DNA of 64,000 nt from Mycobacterium botniense (GTDB taxonomy: Bacteria; Actinomycetota; Actinomycetes; Mycobacteriales; Mycobacteriaceae), in contig NZ_BLKW01000004.1 in NCBI RefSeq assembly GCF_010723305.1, positions 372,001-436,000 on the forward strand, read 5' to 3'. Numbering within the stretch: the first letter of the stretch is position 1; each line of letters starts with the position of its first letter. Shown in pieces: positions 13,115 through 21,042 of this stretch. The notes beneath the pieces are model-generated. The model made no database searches and was not told where the DNA came from. It was given only the letters and a program-made list of their open reading frames with translations. The position numbers and the translations under genes are program-made.

Positions 13115-13951
13115 ATGGCTGAGCGAATCGCTGTTCAGCGGGCGGCCGGTTGGCTCATCCTCGACGTCCTGGTGGTGTTCTACGCCCTGTTTCCGGTGTT
13201 GTGGATTCTGTCGCTCTCGCTCAAGCCGACCTCAACGGTCAAAGACGGCAAATTGATTCCTTCGTCGGTGACTTTTGACAACTACCGAGCGATTTTCCGT
13301 GGCGACTTCTTCAACTCGGCGCTGATCAACTCGATCGGGATTGGTGTGATCACCACCGTGATCGCTGTGGTGATCGGCGCGATGGCAGCTTATGCCGTGG
13401 CCCGATTGTCGTTTCGCGGCAAGGGACTGCTGGTCGGCGCCGCCCTTCTGATCGCAATGTTCCCTCAAATATCACTTGTCACACCGCTGTTCAACATCGA
13501 ACGCACCGTCGGCCTGTTCAACACCTGGGCCGGGCTGGTCATCCCCTACATCACCTTCGCCTTGCCCCTTGCCCTCTACACGCTGTCGGCCTTCTTCCGC
13601 GAGATTCCTTGGGATTTGGAAAAGGCTGCCAAAATGGATGGTGCCACGCCGGGGCAGGCTTTCCGTAAGGTGATTGTGCCGCTCGCCGCGCCAGGAATCG
13701 TGACCGCGGCGATTCTGGTGTTCATCTTCGCCTGGAACGATCTACTGCTTGCGCTGTCGCTGACGGCAACCAAAGCCTCGATCACAGCCCCAGTGGCGAT
13801 CGTCAACTTCACCGGCAGTTCGCAATTCGAGGAGCCAACCGGGTCAATCGCTGCCGGCGCAATGGTGATCACCGTCCCTATTATCATTTTTGTTTTAATC
13901 TTCCAACGACGGATCGTCGCCGGGTTGACCTCTGGTGCGGTGAAGGGATAG
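13115..13951 (+). CDS. sugB: Trehalose ABC transporter permease SugB
   Basis: Second permease of the trehalose importer, orthologue of Rv1237 (274 residues; 278 here). EAA loop: [20 protein letters not shown]. Conserved stretches include [18 protein letters not shown] and [19 protein letters not shown]. The frame is open upstream through the whole sugA-sugB gap: TTG 12992 overlaps the sugA stop and would add 41 residues that look low-complexity, but only GGAG with 1-nt spacing precedes it. ATG 13115 has a G-rich site upstream and matches the family N terminus, so it is chosen. Confidence 0.93.
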   Translation: MAERIAVQRAAGWLILDVLVVFYALFPVLWILSLSLKPTSTVKDGKLIPSSVTFDNYRAIFRGDFFNSALINSIGIGVITTVIAVVIGAMAAYAVARLSFRGKGLLVGAALLIAMFPQISLVTPLFNIERTVGLFNTWAGLVIPYITFALPLALYTLSAFFREIPWDLEKAAKMDGATPGQAFRKVIVPLAAPGIVTAAILVFIFAWNDLLLALSLTATKASITAPVAIVNFTGSSQFEEPTGSIAAGAMVITVPIIIFVLIFQRRIVAGLTSGAVKG

Positions 13952-13955
13952 CTCA

Positions 13956-15137
13956 ATGGCCGAGATTGTGCTGGATCACGTGACCAAGAGTTACCCGGAC
14001 GGCACGACGGCCGTGAAGGACCTAAGCATTACGATCGCCGACGGGGAGTTTGTCATCCTGGTCGGGCCGTCCGGCTGTGGTAAGACCACAACGTTGAATA
14101 TGATTGCGGGCTTGGAGGATATCTCATCGGGGGAGCTTCGCATAGGTGGTGAGCGAGTCAATGAGAAGGCTCCCAGAGACCGCGATATCGCAATGGTATT
14201 CCAGTCGTACGCGCTGTATCCTCATATGACCGTTCGACAAAATATCGCGTTCCCGCTGACCCTTGCCAAGCTGAAAAAAGCAGAGATCGCGCAAAAGGTC
14301 GAAGAGACCGCGAGAATTCTTGACCTGATCGATTTGCTGGATCGCAAGCCGTCGCAGTTGTCGGGCGGCCAGCGACAACGGGTGGCGATGGGTCGCGCGA
14401 TCGTGCGCCATCCCAAGGCGTTTTTGATGGATGAGCCGCTGTCTAACCTGGACGCCAAACTGCGGGTGCAGATGCGCGGTGAAATCGCACGGCTGCAGCG
14501 AAGATTGGGCACGACAACCGTCTATGTGACCCATGACCAGACCGAGGCCCTGACACTCGGTGACCGCGTGGTGGTCATGCGTGGTGGTGTCGCGCAGCAG
14601 ATCGGTACCCCCGATGAGTTGTACGAGCGGCCCGCCAACCTGTTCGTCGCGGGCTTCATCGGTTCGCCGGCGATGAATTTCTTTCCCGCCACTCTGACGT
14701 CGACCGGACTGATGTTGCCGTTTGGCGAGGTGACCTTGACTCAGCCGGTCCACGATGTGATCGCCCAGCACCCTAGACCAGACAACGTCATCGTCGGTGT
14801 GCGCCCTGAGCATCTTGCCGATGCCGCGTTGATCGACGCCTATCAGCGCATCAGGGCGCTGATTTTTGAGGTGAAAGTCGACATGGTCGAATCCCTGGGC
14901 GCCGACAAGTACGTGCACTTCACCACCGCCGACTGTGATGTGCACGCAGCGCAGCTGGACGAGCTGGCCGCCGAATCAGGCAGCGACGAGCACCAGTTCG
15001 TGGCAAGGGTTCCCCCCGAGTCGAAGGCGGTCAAAGGGCAGTCGATCGAATTAGCTTTGGACACTTTGAAACTTGCTGTTTTCGACGCCGATTCGGGGGT
15101 CAACCTGACCATTCCCCCGCCCTCCGATAGGGGGTGA
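13956..15137 (+). CDS. sugC: Trehalose ABC transporter ATPase SugC
   Basis: ATP-binding subunit that powers trehalose import, 393 residues as in Rv1238. Walker A GPSGCGKTT (Lys43), Q-loop Gln83, signature LSGGQ (135-139), Walker B FLMDE (to Glu160), H-loop in VYVTHDQTEAL. A MalK-like C-terminal TOBE/OB domain follows (about 240-393), which in this family carries regulatory contacts. It lies 4 nt after sugB, the last gene of the operon, convergent with corA. Confidence 0.95.
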   Translation: MAEIVLDHVTKSYPDGTTAVKDLSITIADGEFVILVGPSGCGKTTTLNMIAGLEDISSGELRIGGERVNEKAPRDRDIAMVFQSYALYPHMTVRQNIAFPLTLAKLKKAEIAQKVEETARILDLIDLLDRKPSQLSGGQRQRVAMGRAIVRHPKAFLMDEPLSNLDAKLRVQMRGEIARLQRRLGTTTVYVTHDQTEALTLGDRVVVMRGGVAQQIGTPDELYERPANLFVAGFIGSPAMNFFPATLTSTGLMLPFGEVTLTQPVHDVIAQHPRPDNVIVGVRPEHLADAALIDAYQRIRALIFEVKVDMVESLGADKYVHFTTADCDVHAAQLDELAAESGSDEHQFVARVPPESKAVKGQSIELALDTLKLAVFDADSGVNLTIPPPSDRG

Positions 15138-15235
15138 CAGACCCCGACCGCGACTGGCGCAGAGCCGCGCTCCTGCGCTCAGAGACACCCGGAGCCGACG
15201 CGAAATGATCGAAACTTTGGGATGTGCCGACAACG

Positions 15236-16342
15236 TCACAGCCAGTGTCTGCGCCGAAAGTTGCGGTACAAAATCAGACAAAGACCGGTCATCACGGCCA
15301 TCACAACGGGGTAGCCCCACTTCCAGCCCAGTATGGGCATCCAGTCGAAGTTCATGCCGTAGATCCCCGCGATCATTGTGGGTACCGCCAGGATCCCGGC
15401 CCAGGCCGATATCTTGCGCATGTCGATGTTTTGCTGCAACTCGACTCGAGCCAGCGCGGCGTGCACCAGCGAACTGAGCATTTCGTCATAGCTGGCGATC
15501 TGCTCGGCGACCTGAGAATGGTGGTCGGCAACGTCACGCAGATAGCGACGCACTTCTTTGGAGATCAGATCCTTGTGTTCTGACTGGATGCGCTGGAACG
15601 GAACCGACAGGGGGTTCACGCAGCGACGCAGCTCAACGACTTCACGTTTGATCTGGTAAATCGGTTCGACGTCGGTACGGTGCCCCGGCGCGAATGCCAC
15701 CTCCTCGATGGCGTCGATATCCGCGGCCATCAGGTTGGTCACCTCAAGGTAGTGATCTACCACATGATCGGCGATGGCGTGCATTACTGCGTGAGGTCCG
15801 AGCCTCATATGCTCCGGGTCGGCGTCCATCCGCTTGCGCACCTCGGATAGTCCACCGTGTTCCCCGTGGCGAACGGTGACGACGAAGTCTTTACCCACGA
15901 AGATCATGATTTCCCCGGTTTCGACGATCTCCCGGGTTAGCACCACCGAATCGTGTGGGACATAGTTGACCGTTTTCAGGACCAGGAACAGGGTCTCGTC
16001 ATAACGCTCCAGTTTGGGCCGTTGATGGGCTTGCACAGCATCCTCGGCTGCGAGCGGGTGCAGACCGAAAACTTCAGCCACATCGTGCATCTGGCGCTCG
16101 TTGGGCTCGTGCAGGCCAATCCAGACGAATGCCATCTGGCCGGCCTGCTGGATTTCTCGTGCCTTGGCCAATGCGTCGGCGTGGGTGTAGGTGCCGGGCA
16201 GCCGCATCCCGTCCACATACACGCCGCAGTCGACCATCACCTGGGTGACCGGGGCCACACCGGATTGCGTGTTCGGCTCGGTGAACGTGGTTGTCCGGGC
16301 GGTCGGCCGGAGCGCTGGGGATAACGCGCGAAACGAGGGCAT
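15236..16342 (-). CDS. corA: CorA magnesium/cobalt channel
   Basis: Orthologue of Rv1239c (366 residues; 368 here). A long cytoplasmic alpha/beta domain is followed by two C-terminal transmembrane helices. The ion-selectivity motif GMN appears in IAGIYGMNFDW, and the C terminus is basic. ATG 16342 is chosen because GGAGA precedes it and the N terminus (ALRPTARTTT...) matches the family; the frame is open to 16462. It is divergent from mdh across 259 bp that hold both promoters; I see no distinct operator there. Confidence 0.94.
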   Translation of the reverse strand: MPSFRALSPALRPTARTTTFTEPNTQSGVAPVTQVMVDCGVYVDGMRLPGTYTHADALAKAREIQQAGQMAFVWIGLHEPNERQMHDVAEVFGLHPLAAEDAVQAHQRPKLERYDETLFLVLKTVNYVPHDSVVLTREIVETGEIMIFVGKDFVVTVRHGEHGGLSEVRKRMDADPEHMRLGPHAVMHAIADHVVDHYLEVTNLMAADIDAIEEVAFAPGHRTDVEPIYQIKREVVELRRCVNPLSVPFQRIQSEHKDLISKEVRRYLRDVADHHSQVAEQIASYDEMLSSLVHAALARVELQQNIDMRKISAWAGILAVPTMIAGIYGMNFDWMPILGWKWGYPVVMAVMTGLCLILYRNFRRRHWL

Positions 16343-16601
16343 CGGGTCAATCTCCCGTAGCGTGGCAGGTCTGTTCGAGCCGCGGTCAATGCTACGCGTG
16401 TCCGCACGTGCGCCGCGCGACGAGCCGTTCAACGCGGAACACACGCGCGAGACGCCAGGCACGGGTCAGTTGTGCCCGGCGGGTATGGGTGGTGCAGCCT
16501 TGGGCGGTGACTCAACCGTAGGCCGGCTGCGGACCAGAGATTCGCCGCTGGTCGTGGTGCGCTAATTTCGATCCAAACCACTTTTCCAAGGAGCATCTGA
16601 C

Positions 16602-17591
16602 GTGAGCACAACCCCTCTTAAGGTCGCTGTCACCGGCGCTGCCGGTCAGATCGGCTACAGCCTGCTGTTCCGTCTGGCGAGCGGCTCGCTGTTAGGGCCC
16701 GACCGCCCGATCGAGCTACGTCTGCTGGAGATCGAACCGGCACTTAAGACGCTCGAAGGTGTCGTGATGGAGCTTGATGACTGCGCGTTTCCGCTGCTGG
16801 CCGGTGTGGAGATCGGCACGGACCCGGCCAAGATCTTCGACGGCGCAAATCTGGCGCTGCTCGTCGGCGCGCGCCCGCGTGGCCCGGGGATGGAGCGCAG
16901 CGACCTGCTTGAGGCTAATGGCGCGATCTTCACAGCCCAGGGGAAGGCCCTCAACGAGGTTGCCGCCGATAATGTCCGCATCTTGGTCACCGGCAACCCG
17001 GCCAACACCAACGCGCTGATCGCGATCAGCAACGCGCCCGACATCCCCCGGGAGCGGTTTTCCGCACTGAGCCGCCTCGACCACAACCGGGCGATTTCGC
17101 AGTTGGCCAAAAAGACCGGCGCCGCAGTTACTGACATCACAAAGATGACGATCTGGGGCAACCACTCGAACACCCAGTACCCTGATATCTTCCACGCCGA
17201 AATCGCGGGCAAGAACGCCGCCGAAGTGGTGGGTGATCAGGCCTGGATCGAGAATTACTTCATCCCCACCGTCGCCAAACGAGGTGCGGCGGTGATCGCC
17301 GCGCGCGGCTCCTCATCGGCTGCCTCAGCCGCTTCAGCCACCGTCGACGCCGCCCGGGACTGGCTGCTGGGCACACCACAGGGTGACTGGGTGTCGATGT
17401 CGGTCATCTCCGACGGTTCTTACGGCGTGCCCGAGGGTCTGGTCTCCTCGTTCCCGGTGACCACCCGGGACGGCGACTGGACCATCGTTAGCGGCTTGGA
17501 GATCGACGAATTCTCCCGCCGCCGCATCGACGCGTCGGCTGCGGAGTTGGCCGACGAACGCAACGCGGTGAGCCAGCTCGGCCTGATCTGA
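16602..17591 (+). CDS. mdh: Malate dehydrogenase
   Basis: NAD-dependent malate to oxaloacetate enzyme of the TCA cycle, 329 residues, identical in length to Rv1240. Nucleotide-binding [10 protein letters not shown] near the N terminus, substrate-binding [12 protein letters not shown], the SRLDHNRA aspartate, and the catalytic His188 in [13 protein letters not shown] 16602 is preceded by AAGGAG (16588-16593). Here the next gene is a malic enzyme, not the vapBC33/PE_PGRS23 region of H37Rv, so two malate-consuming enzymes stand side by side. Confidence 0.96.
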   Translation: MSTTPLKVAVTGAAGQIGYSLLFRLASGSLLGPDRPIELRLLEIEPALKTLEGVVMELDDCAFPLLAGVEIGTDPAKIFDGANLALLVGARPRGPGMERSDLLEANGAIFTAQGKALNEVAADNVRILVTGNPANTNALIAISNAPDIPRERFSALSRLDHNRAISQLAKKTGAAVTDITKMTIWGNHSNTQYPDIFHAEIAGKNAAEVVGDQAWIENYFIPTVAKRGAAVIAARGSSSAASAASATVDAARDWLLGTPQGDWVSMSVISDGSYGVPEGLVSSFPVTTRDGDWTIVSGLEIDEFSRRRIDASAAELADERNAVSQLGLI

Positions 17592-17650
17592 GCACGGTCC
17601 CGGCGCGCGGTCCGACCCGGCCCACCGCGGGATTGGTCAACCGGACGCAG

Positions 17651-17656
17651 TACCCT
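17651..17656 (+). promoter_or_regulatory. Candidate leaderless -10 element for the malic enzyme gene
   Basis: TACCCT fits TANNNT and ends 7 nt before GTG 17664, the usual distance for a leaderless mycobacterial transcript starting at the initiation codon. Confidence 0.3.
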
Positions 17657-17663
17657 CGAGGCC

Positions 17664-18851
17664 GTGTGCGATATCGCCCCGCGAGCGGTGACAGGTTCGC
17701 AGATCATCCTCGGAGACGAGGAGATCTTCGAGGCGCATACCGGCGGAAAGCTTTCCATGCAGCTGAAGGCCCCGCTGGACACCCAGCGCGCGCTGTCGAT
17801 CGCCTACACCCCGGGTGTGGCGCAGGTCAGCCGCGCGATCGCCGCCGACCACACGCTGGCGGCCCGCTACACCTGGGCGAACCGGCTGGTGGCCGTCGTC
17901 AGCGACGGCAGCGCCGTGCTGGGTCTCGGCGACATCGGCCCGGCGGCGGCGCTGCCGGTGATGGAGGGCAAAAGCGCGCTGTTCAAGGCTTTCGGGGAAT
18001 TGGATTCCATCCCGATCGTGCTGGATACCAAGGATCCCGACCAGATCGTCGAAACCCTCATACGGCTGCGCCCGACGTTCGGTGCGGTCAGTCTGGAGGA
18101 CATCGCCGCGCCGCGCTGCTTCGAAATCGAGCGCCGCGCGATCGAAGCGCTGGACTGTCCGGTCATGCACGATGACCAGCACGGCACCGCGATCGTGGTG
18201 CTCGCGGCGCTGCTGGGCGCCACCAGCTTGCTGGGCCGCGACATGAAGACGCTGCGCATCGTCATCTCAGGTGCCGGGGCAGCCGGTGTTGCATGCGCGA
18301 ACCTTCTTCTCTCAGTGGGGATTTCAGACATCACCCTGCTCGACTCGCGGGGCATCCTCGATTCCGGGCGCGACGATTTGAACAGCGTCAAGGCCGAACT
18401 GGCGCAGCGCACCAATCCCGCGGGGCGCACTGGTGGGATGGTGGAGGCACTCGAGGGAGCTGATGTGTTCCTCGGAGTATCTGCCGGTGTGGTTCCCGAG
18501 GAGTTAATCGCCACGATGGCCCCGGATGGGATCGTGTTCGCGCTGTCGAACCCGGACCCGGAGATCCATCCCGCTCTCGCCGCCAAACACGCCGCCGTGG
18601 TGGCTACCGGGCGTAGTGACTTTCCCAACCAGATCAACAACGTGCTGGCATTTCCCGGGGTGTTTCGCGGTGCGCTGGATGCCGGCGCGCGCAGAATCAC
18701 CCCGAAGATGATGGTGGCGGCGGCCGAAGCGATTTTCTCCGTCGTGAGCGACGAACTAGCGCCGGACCGGATCGTGCCCAGTGCGCTGGATCCCCGCGTC
18801 GGAAAGGCGGTGGCCGCCGCGGTTGCAGCTGCCTCAGACTCGGCAGGGTGA
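17664..18851 (+). CDS. NAD(P)-dependent malic enzyme (short MaeB-type)
   Basis: Oxaloacetate-decarboxylating malic enzyme: malate to pyruvate plus CO2, giving NAD(P)H. At 395 residues it is the short bacterial form without the phosphotransacetylase domain. Visible: ALSIAYTPGVA with the catalytic Tyr, GLGDIGPAAALPVMEGKSAL with the catalytic Lys, metal ligands in SLEDIAAPRCFEIE and MHDDQHGTAIV, and the dinucleotide-binding GAGAAGVACANLL. Cofactor preference is not clear from sequence. GTG 17664 starts 72 bp after mdh. Its stop overlaps the start of the betaine-type lipoprotein gene lpqZ by 4 nt. H37Rv has no malic enzyme at this place (its mez is elsewhere). Confidence 0.88.
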   Translation: MCDIAPRAVTGSQIILGDEEIFEAHTGGKLSMQLKAPLDTQRALSIAYTPGVAQVSRAIAADHTLAARYTWANRLVAVVSDGSAVLGLGDIGPAAALPVMEGKSALFKAFGELDSIPIVLDTKDPDQIVETLIRLRPTFGAVSLEDIAAPRCFEIERRAIEALDCPVMHDDQHGTAIVVLAALLGATSLLGRDMKTLRIVISGAGAAGVACANLLLSVGISDITLLDSRGILDSGRDDLNSVKAELAQRTNPAGRTGGMVEALEGADVFLGVSAGVVPEELIATMAPDGIVFALSNPDPEIHPALAAKHAAVVATGRSDFPNQINNVLAFPGVFRGALDAGARRITPKMMVAAAEAIFSVVSDELAPDRIVPSALDPRVGKAVAAAVAAASDSAG

Positions 18852-19699
18852 CCGGTTTCCGGCTGACTGCTCTGACGCTTGCGGCGGCGCTGGCGGTCGC
18901 GGGCTGCAGTCATGTTTACCGCGCCGGCCACGAGCTGGTGGTGGGATCACGCTTCGACTCCGAATCGGTGCTGTTGGCGAATCTGTACGCCGCAGCACTG
19001 CGCTCGTACGGTTTCGCGGCGCGCGTTGAAACGACACCTGATCCGCTGGCTACGCTGGACTCCGGGGCGTTGACCGTGGTCCCCACTCTCACCGGCGAGG
19101 TGTTACAGACTTTCCAGCCAGGTGCCGCAGTGCGCTCTGATAAGCAGGTTTATCGGGCGATGGTCGCGGCGCTGCCCGAAGGCGTTGCGGCTGGTGATTA
19201 CGCTACCGCTGCGGAGGACAAACCGGAGCTGGTGGTCACCAAGGCCACCGCCACGGCCTGGGGTGGTAACGAGCTGAGAGTGCTGGTGCGGCATTGCGAG
19301 GGGCTGGTCATCGGGTCGGTCAGCGGCGCCTCCACGCCTTCAGCGGTCAGTCGGTGCCGACTGCCGACTGCCCGTCAATTCCCGGATAGCGCAACAATGT
19401 TCGCTGCGTTACGCGCCGGCCAGATCACTGCGGGTTGGACCACCTCCGCGTCCCCGGACATACCCGACGACTTGGTGGTGCTGGTCGACGGGAAACCACC
19501 GCTGGTGCAGGCCGAGAACATAGTGCCGCTGTATCGTCGAAACGAGCTGACCGAGCGACAGCTGCTGGCGATCAACGAGGTGGCGGGCGTACTCGACACC
19601 GCCGCATTGGTCGAGATGCGCCGGCAGGTGGACAGGGGTGCCGATCCCCGGGCAGTGGCCGAAACGTGGCTGGCCGAACACCCGCTCGGGCGTTCTTAG
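18848..19699 (+). CDS. lpqZ: Betaine/choline-type substrate-binding lipoprotein LpqZ
   Basis: Orthologue of Rv1244 (286 residues; 283 here). Signal peptide with lipobox ending at Cys20 (LAVAGC), then an OpuAC-like glycine betaine/choline binding fold: VVGSRFDSESVLLANLYAAA and VPTLTGEVLQTF. No permease or ATPase of an Opu importer is nearby, so it may serve a transporter elsewhere or be a cell-wall binding protein. GTG 18848 overlaps the malic enzyme stop by 4 nt, so it depends on upstream translation here. It ends just before the repeat array. Confidence 0.9.
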   Translation: MTGFRLTALTLAAALAVAGCSHVYRAGHELVVGSRFDSESVLLANLYAAALRSYGFAARVETTPDPLATLDSGALTVVPTLTGEVLQTFQPGAAVRSDKQVYRAMVAALPEGVAAGDYATAAEDKPELVVTKATATAWGGNELRVLVRHCEGLVIGSVSGASTPSAVSRCRLPTARQFPDSATMFAALRAGQITAGWTTSASPDIPDDLVVLVDGKPPLVQAENIVPLYRRNELTERQLLAINEVAGVLDTAALVEMRRQVDRGADPRAVAETWLAEHPLGRS

Positions 19700-19948
19700 C
19701 TCGGCGACGATGCGGGCCGGGAGGGCCCGCTGAGGAGCCGGGCAATTGGGCTGGGCTCGGCGACGATGCGGGCCGGGAGGGCCCGCTGAGGAGCCGGGCA
19801 ATTGGGCTGGGCTCGGCGACGATGCGGGGGAGGGCCCGCTGAGGAGCCGGGCAATTGGGCTGGGCTCGGCGACGATGCGGGGGAGGGCCCGCTGAGGAGC
19901 CGGGCAATTGGGCTGAGCTCGGCGACGATGCGGACCGGAAGCGCCCGC
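19700..19948. repeat. MIRU-like tandem repeat array (56/53-bp units)
   Basis: Four head-to-tail units: 19700-19755 and 19756-19811 (56 bp each), then 19812-19864 and 19865-19917 (53 bp each, a 3-bp loss plus small changes in the GGGCCGGGAGG block), and a partial fifth from 19918 that decays by about 19948. Each unit starts CTCGGCGACGATGCGG and ends in GGGCAATTGGGCT(G). GCGGGCC and GGCCCGC in the 56-bp units can form a 7-bp stem around GGGAG. The layout (GGCGACGATGC, then GAGGAG, then GGGCA) recalls mycobacterial interspersed repetitive units. It lies between convergent genes. Confidence 0.85.
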
Positions 19949-19956
19949 GAGCTGAG

Positions 19957-20781
19957 TCAGCGGGGCAGCATGCGGCTGAGCACCGGCGCGAACAGCCGCT
20001 GGTATCCCGAGCCGGTCAACCGCACGAGCAGGTCCAGCGCTTTGGCGTCCGGTCCAACCAGCACCCGAGCCTTGTTCTTGCGCACCGCGTCCAGGATGAT
20101 CCGGGCCGCTCGCTGCGGGCTGGTAATGGCCATCCGCTTGTCGAAAAGCTCCGCGAGTTCGTCCTTGTCGAGCCCTTCGGCGGCGGTGGCATTGCGGGCA
20201 ATCGCGGTCTTGATGCCCCCGGGATGCACTGTGGTGACTTTCACCGGGTGGCCGGCCAACGCCATCTCTTGGCGCAGCGCTTCGGTGAAGCCCCGCACTG
20301 CGAATTTGGCCGAGTTGTAGGCGGCCTGGCCCGGCACCGAGAACAATCCGAAGATACTGGAGATGTTGATGACGTGACCGTCGCCGGAGGCGATCAGGTG
20401 TGGCAGAAACGCCTTGGTGCCGTTCACGACTCCCCAGAAGTCGACATCCATGACCCGTTCGATGTCCTTGAACGGGGTGACCTCGATATCGCCGGTGAAT
20501 GCGATACCGGCGTTGTTGTAAATCTGGTTCACCGCGCCGAAATGCTCGTTTACCGCGTCGGCGTAGGCGAGGAACGACTCGCGCTCGGTCACATCGAGCC
20601 GGTCGGCCTTGACCGGTGCGCCGATGGCCTTCAGCCGCTCCTCGGTTCGGGCCAGTCCTTCGGTGTCGACGTCGCTGATCGCCAGCTGTGCACCGGAGCG
20701 GGCCAGCTCGATGGCCAGCGCTTGACCGATACCCGAACCGGCGCCGGTGACCACGGCGATCTTGCCAGCGAACCCCTCCAT
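19957..20781 (-). CDS. Short-chain dehydrogenase/reductase, Rv1245c-like
   Basis: SDR-family NAD(P)-dependent oxidoreductase, orthologue of Rv1245c (276 residues). Cofactor motif TGAGSGIG (TGxxxGIG), NNAG in the fourth strand, catalytic Ser in ISSIFG, and YxxxK as YNSAK. The substrate is unknown. ATG 20781 is preferred over GTG 20787 because AAGGAG sits 7 nt before the ATG and only 1 nt before the GTG. In H37Rv relBE lies between this gene and kgd; nothing of it is visible in the 261 bp here. Confidence 0.88.
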   Translation of the reverse strand: MEGFAGKIAVVTGAGSGIGQALAIELARSGAQLAISDVDTEGLARTEERLKAIGAPVKADRLDVTERESFLAYADAVNEHFGAVNQIYNNAGIAFTGDIEVTPFKDIERVMDVDFWGVVNGTKAFLPHLIASGDGHVINISSIFGLFSVPGQAAYNSAKFAVRGFTEALRQEMALAGHPVKVTTVHPGGIKTAIARNATAAEGLDKDELAELFDKRMAITSPQRAARIILDAVRKNKARVLVGPDAKALDLLVRLTGSGYQRLFAPVLSRMLPR

Positions 20782-21042
20782 GGACACGCTCCTTGTTTCG
20801 TTGGTTCCCGTCGAGGCTAATCGGTGCTGCCGGTCGGGGGCACACGGGCCCGTGTGAACACGGGCAACAAGCGGTTCCGCGGAACAACGCCGTAACGTGG
20901 GCGCTGCGCACCGCTGTTATCAGACACGCTGCGACGATCTCGGGAGAGGTCGATCACCAGCGGTGTTCGCCGCGAGTGTGCGCACAATGCCGATCGGCCC
21001 CGGGGTGTCGTGTACAAACACGCACGGCGGCGGCCGAGCCGC

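Noticed and set aside
15138..15235. Terminator between sugC and corA
   Set aside because: Only a 4-bp GCGC stem around TCCT; too weak to call.
19855..20820. 321-codon plus frame antisense to the SDR gene
   Set aside because: Shadow of the SDR gene; no domain recognisable.
19409..20911. 500-codon minus frame across the repeat array and SDR gene
   Set aside because: Translated repeat units give periodic Arg/Pro-rich sequence without a family; the SDR in another frame has all its motifs.
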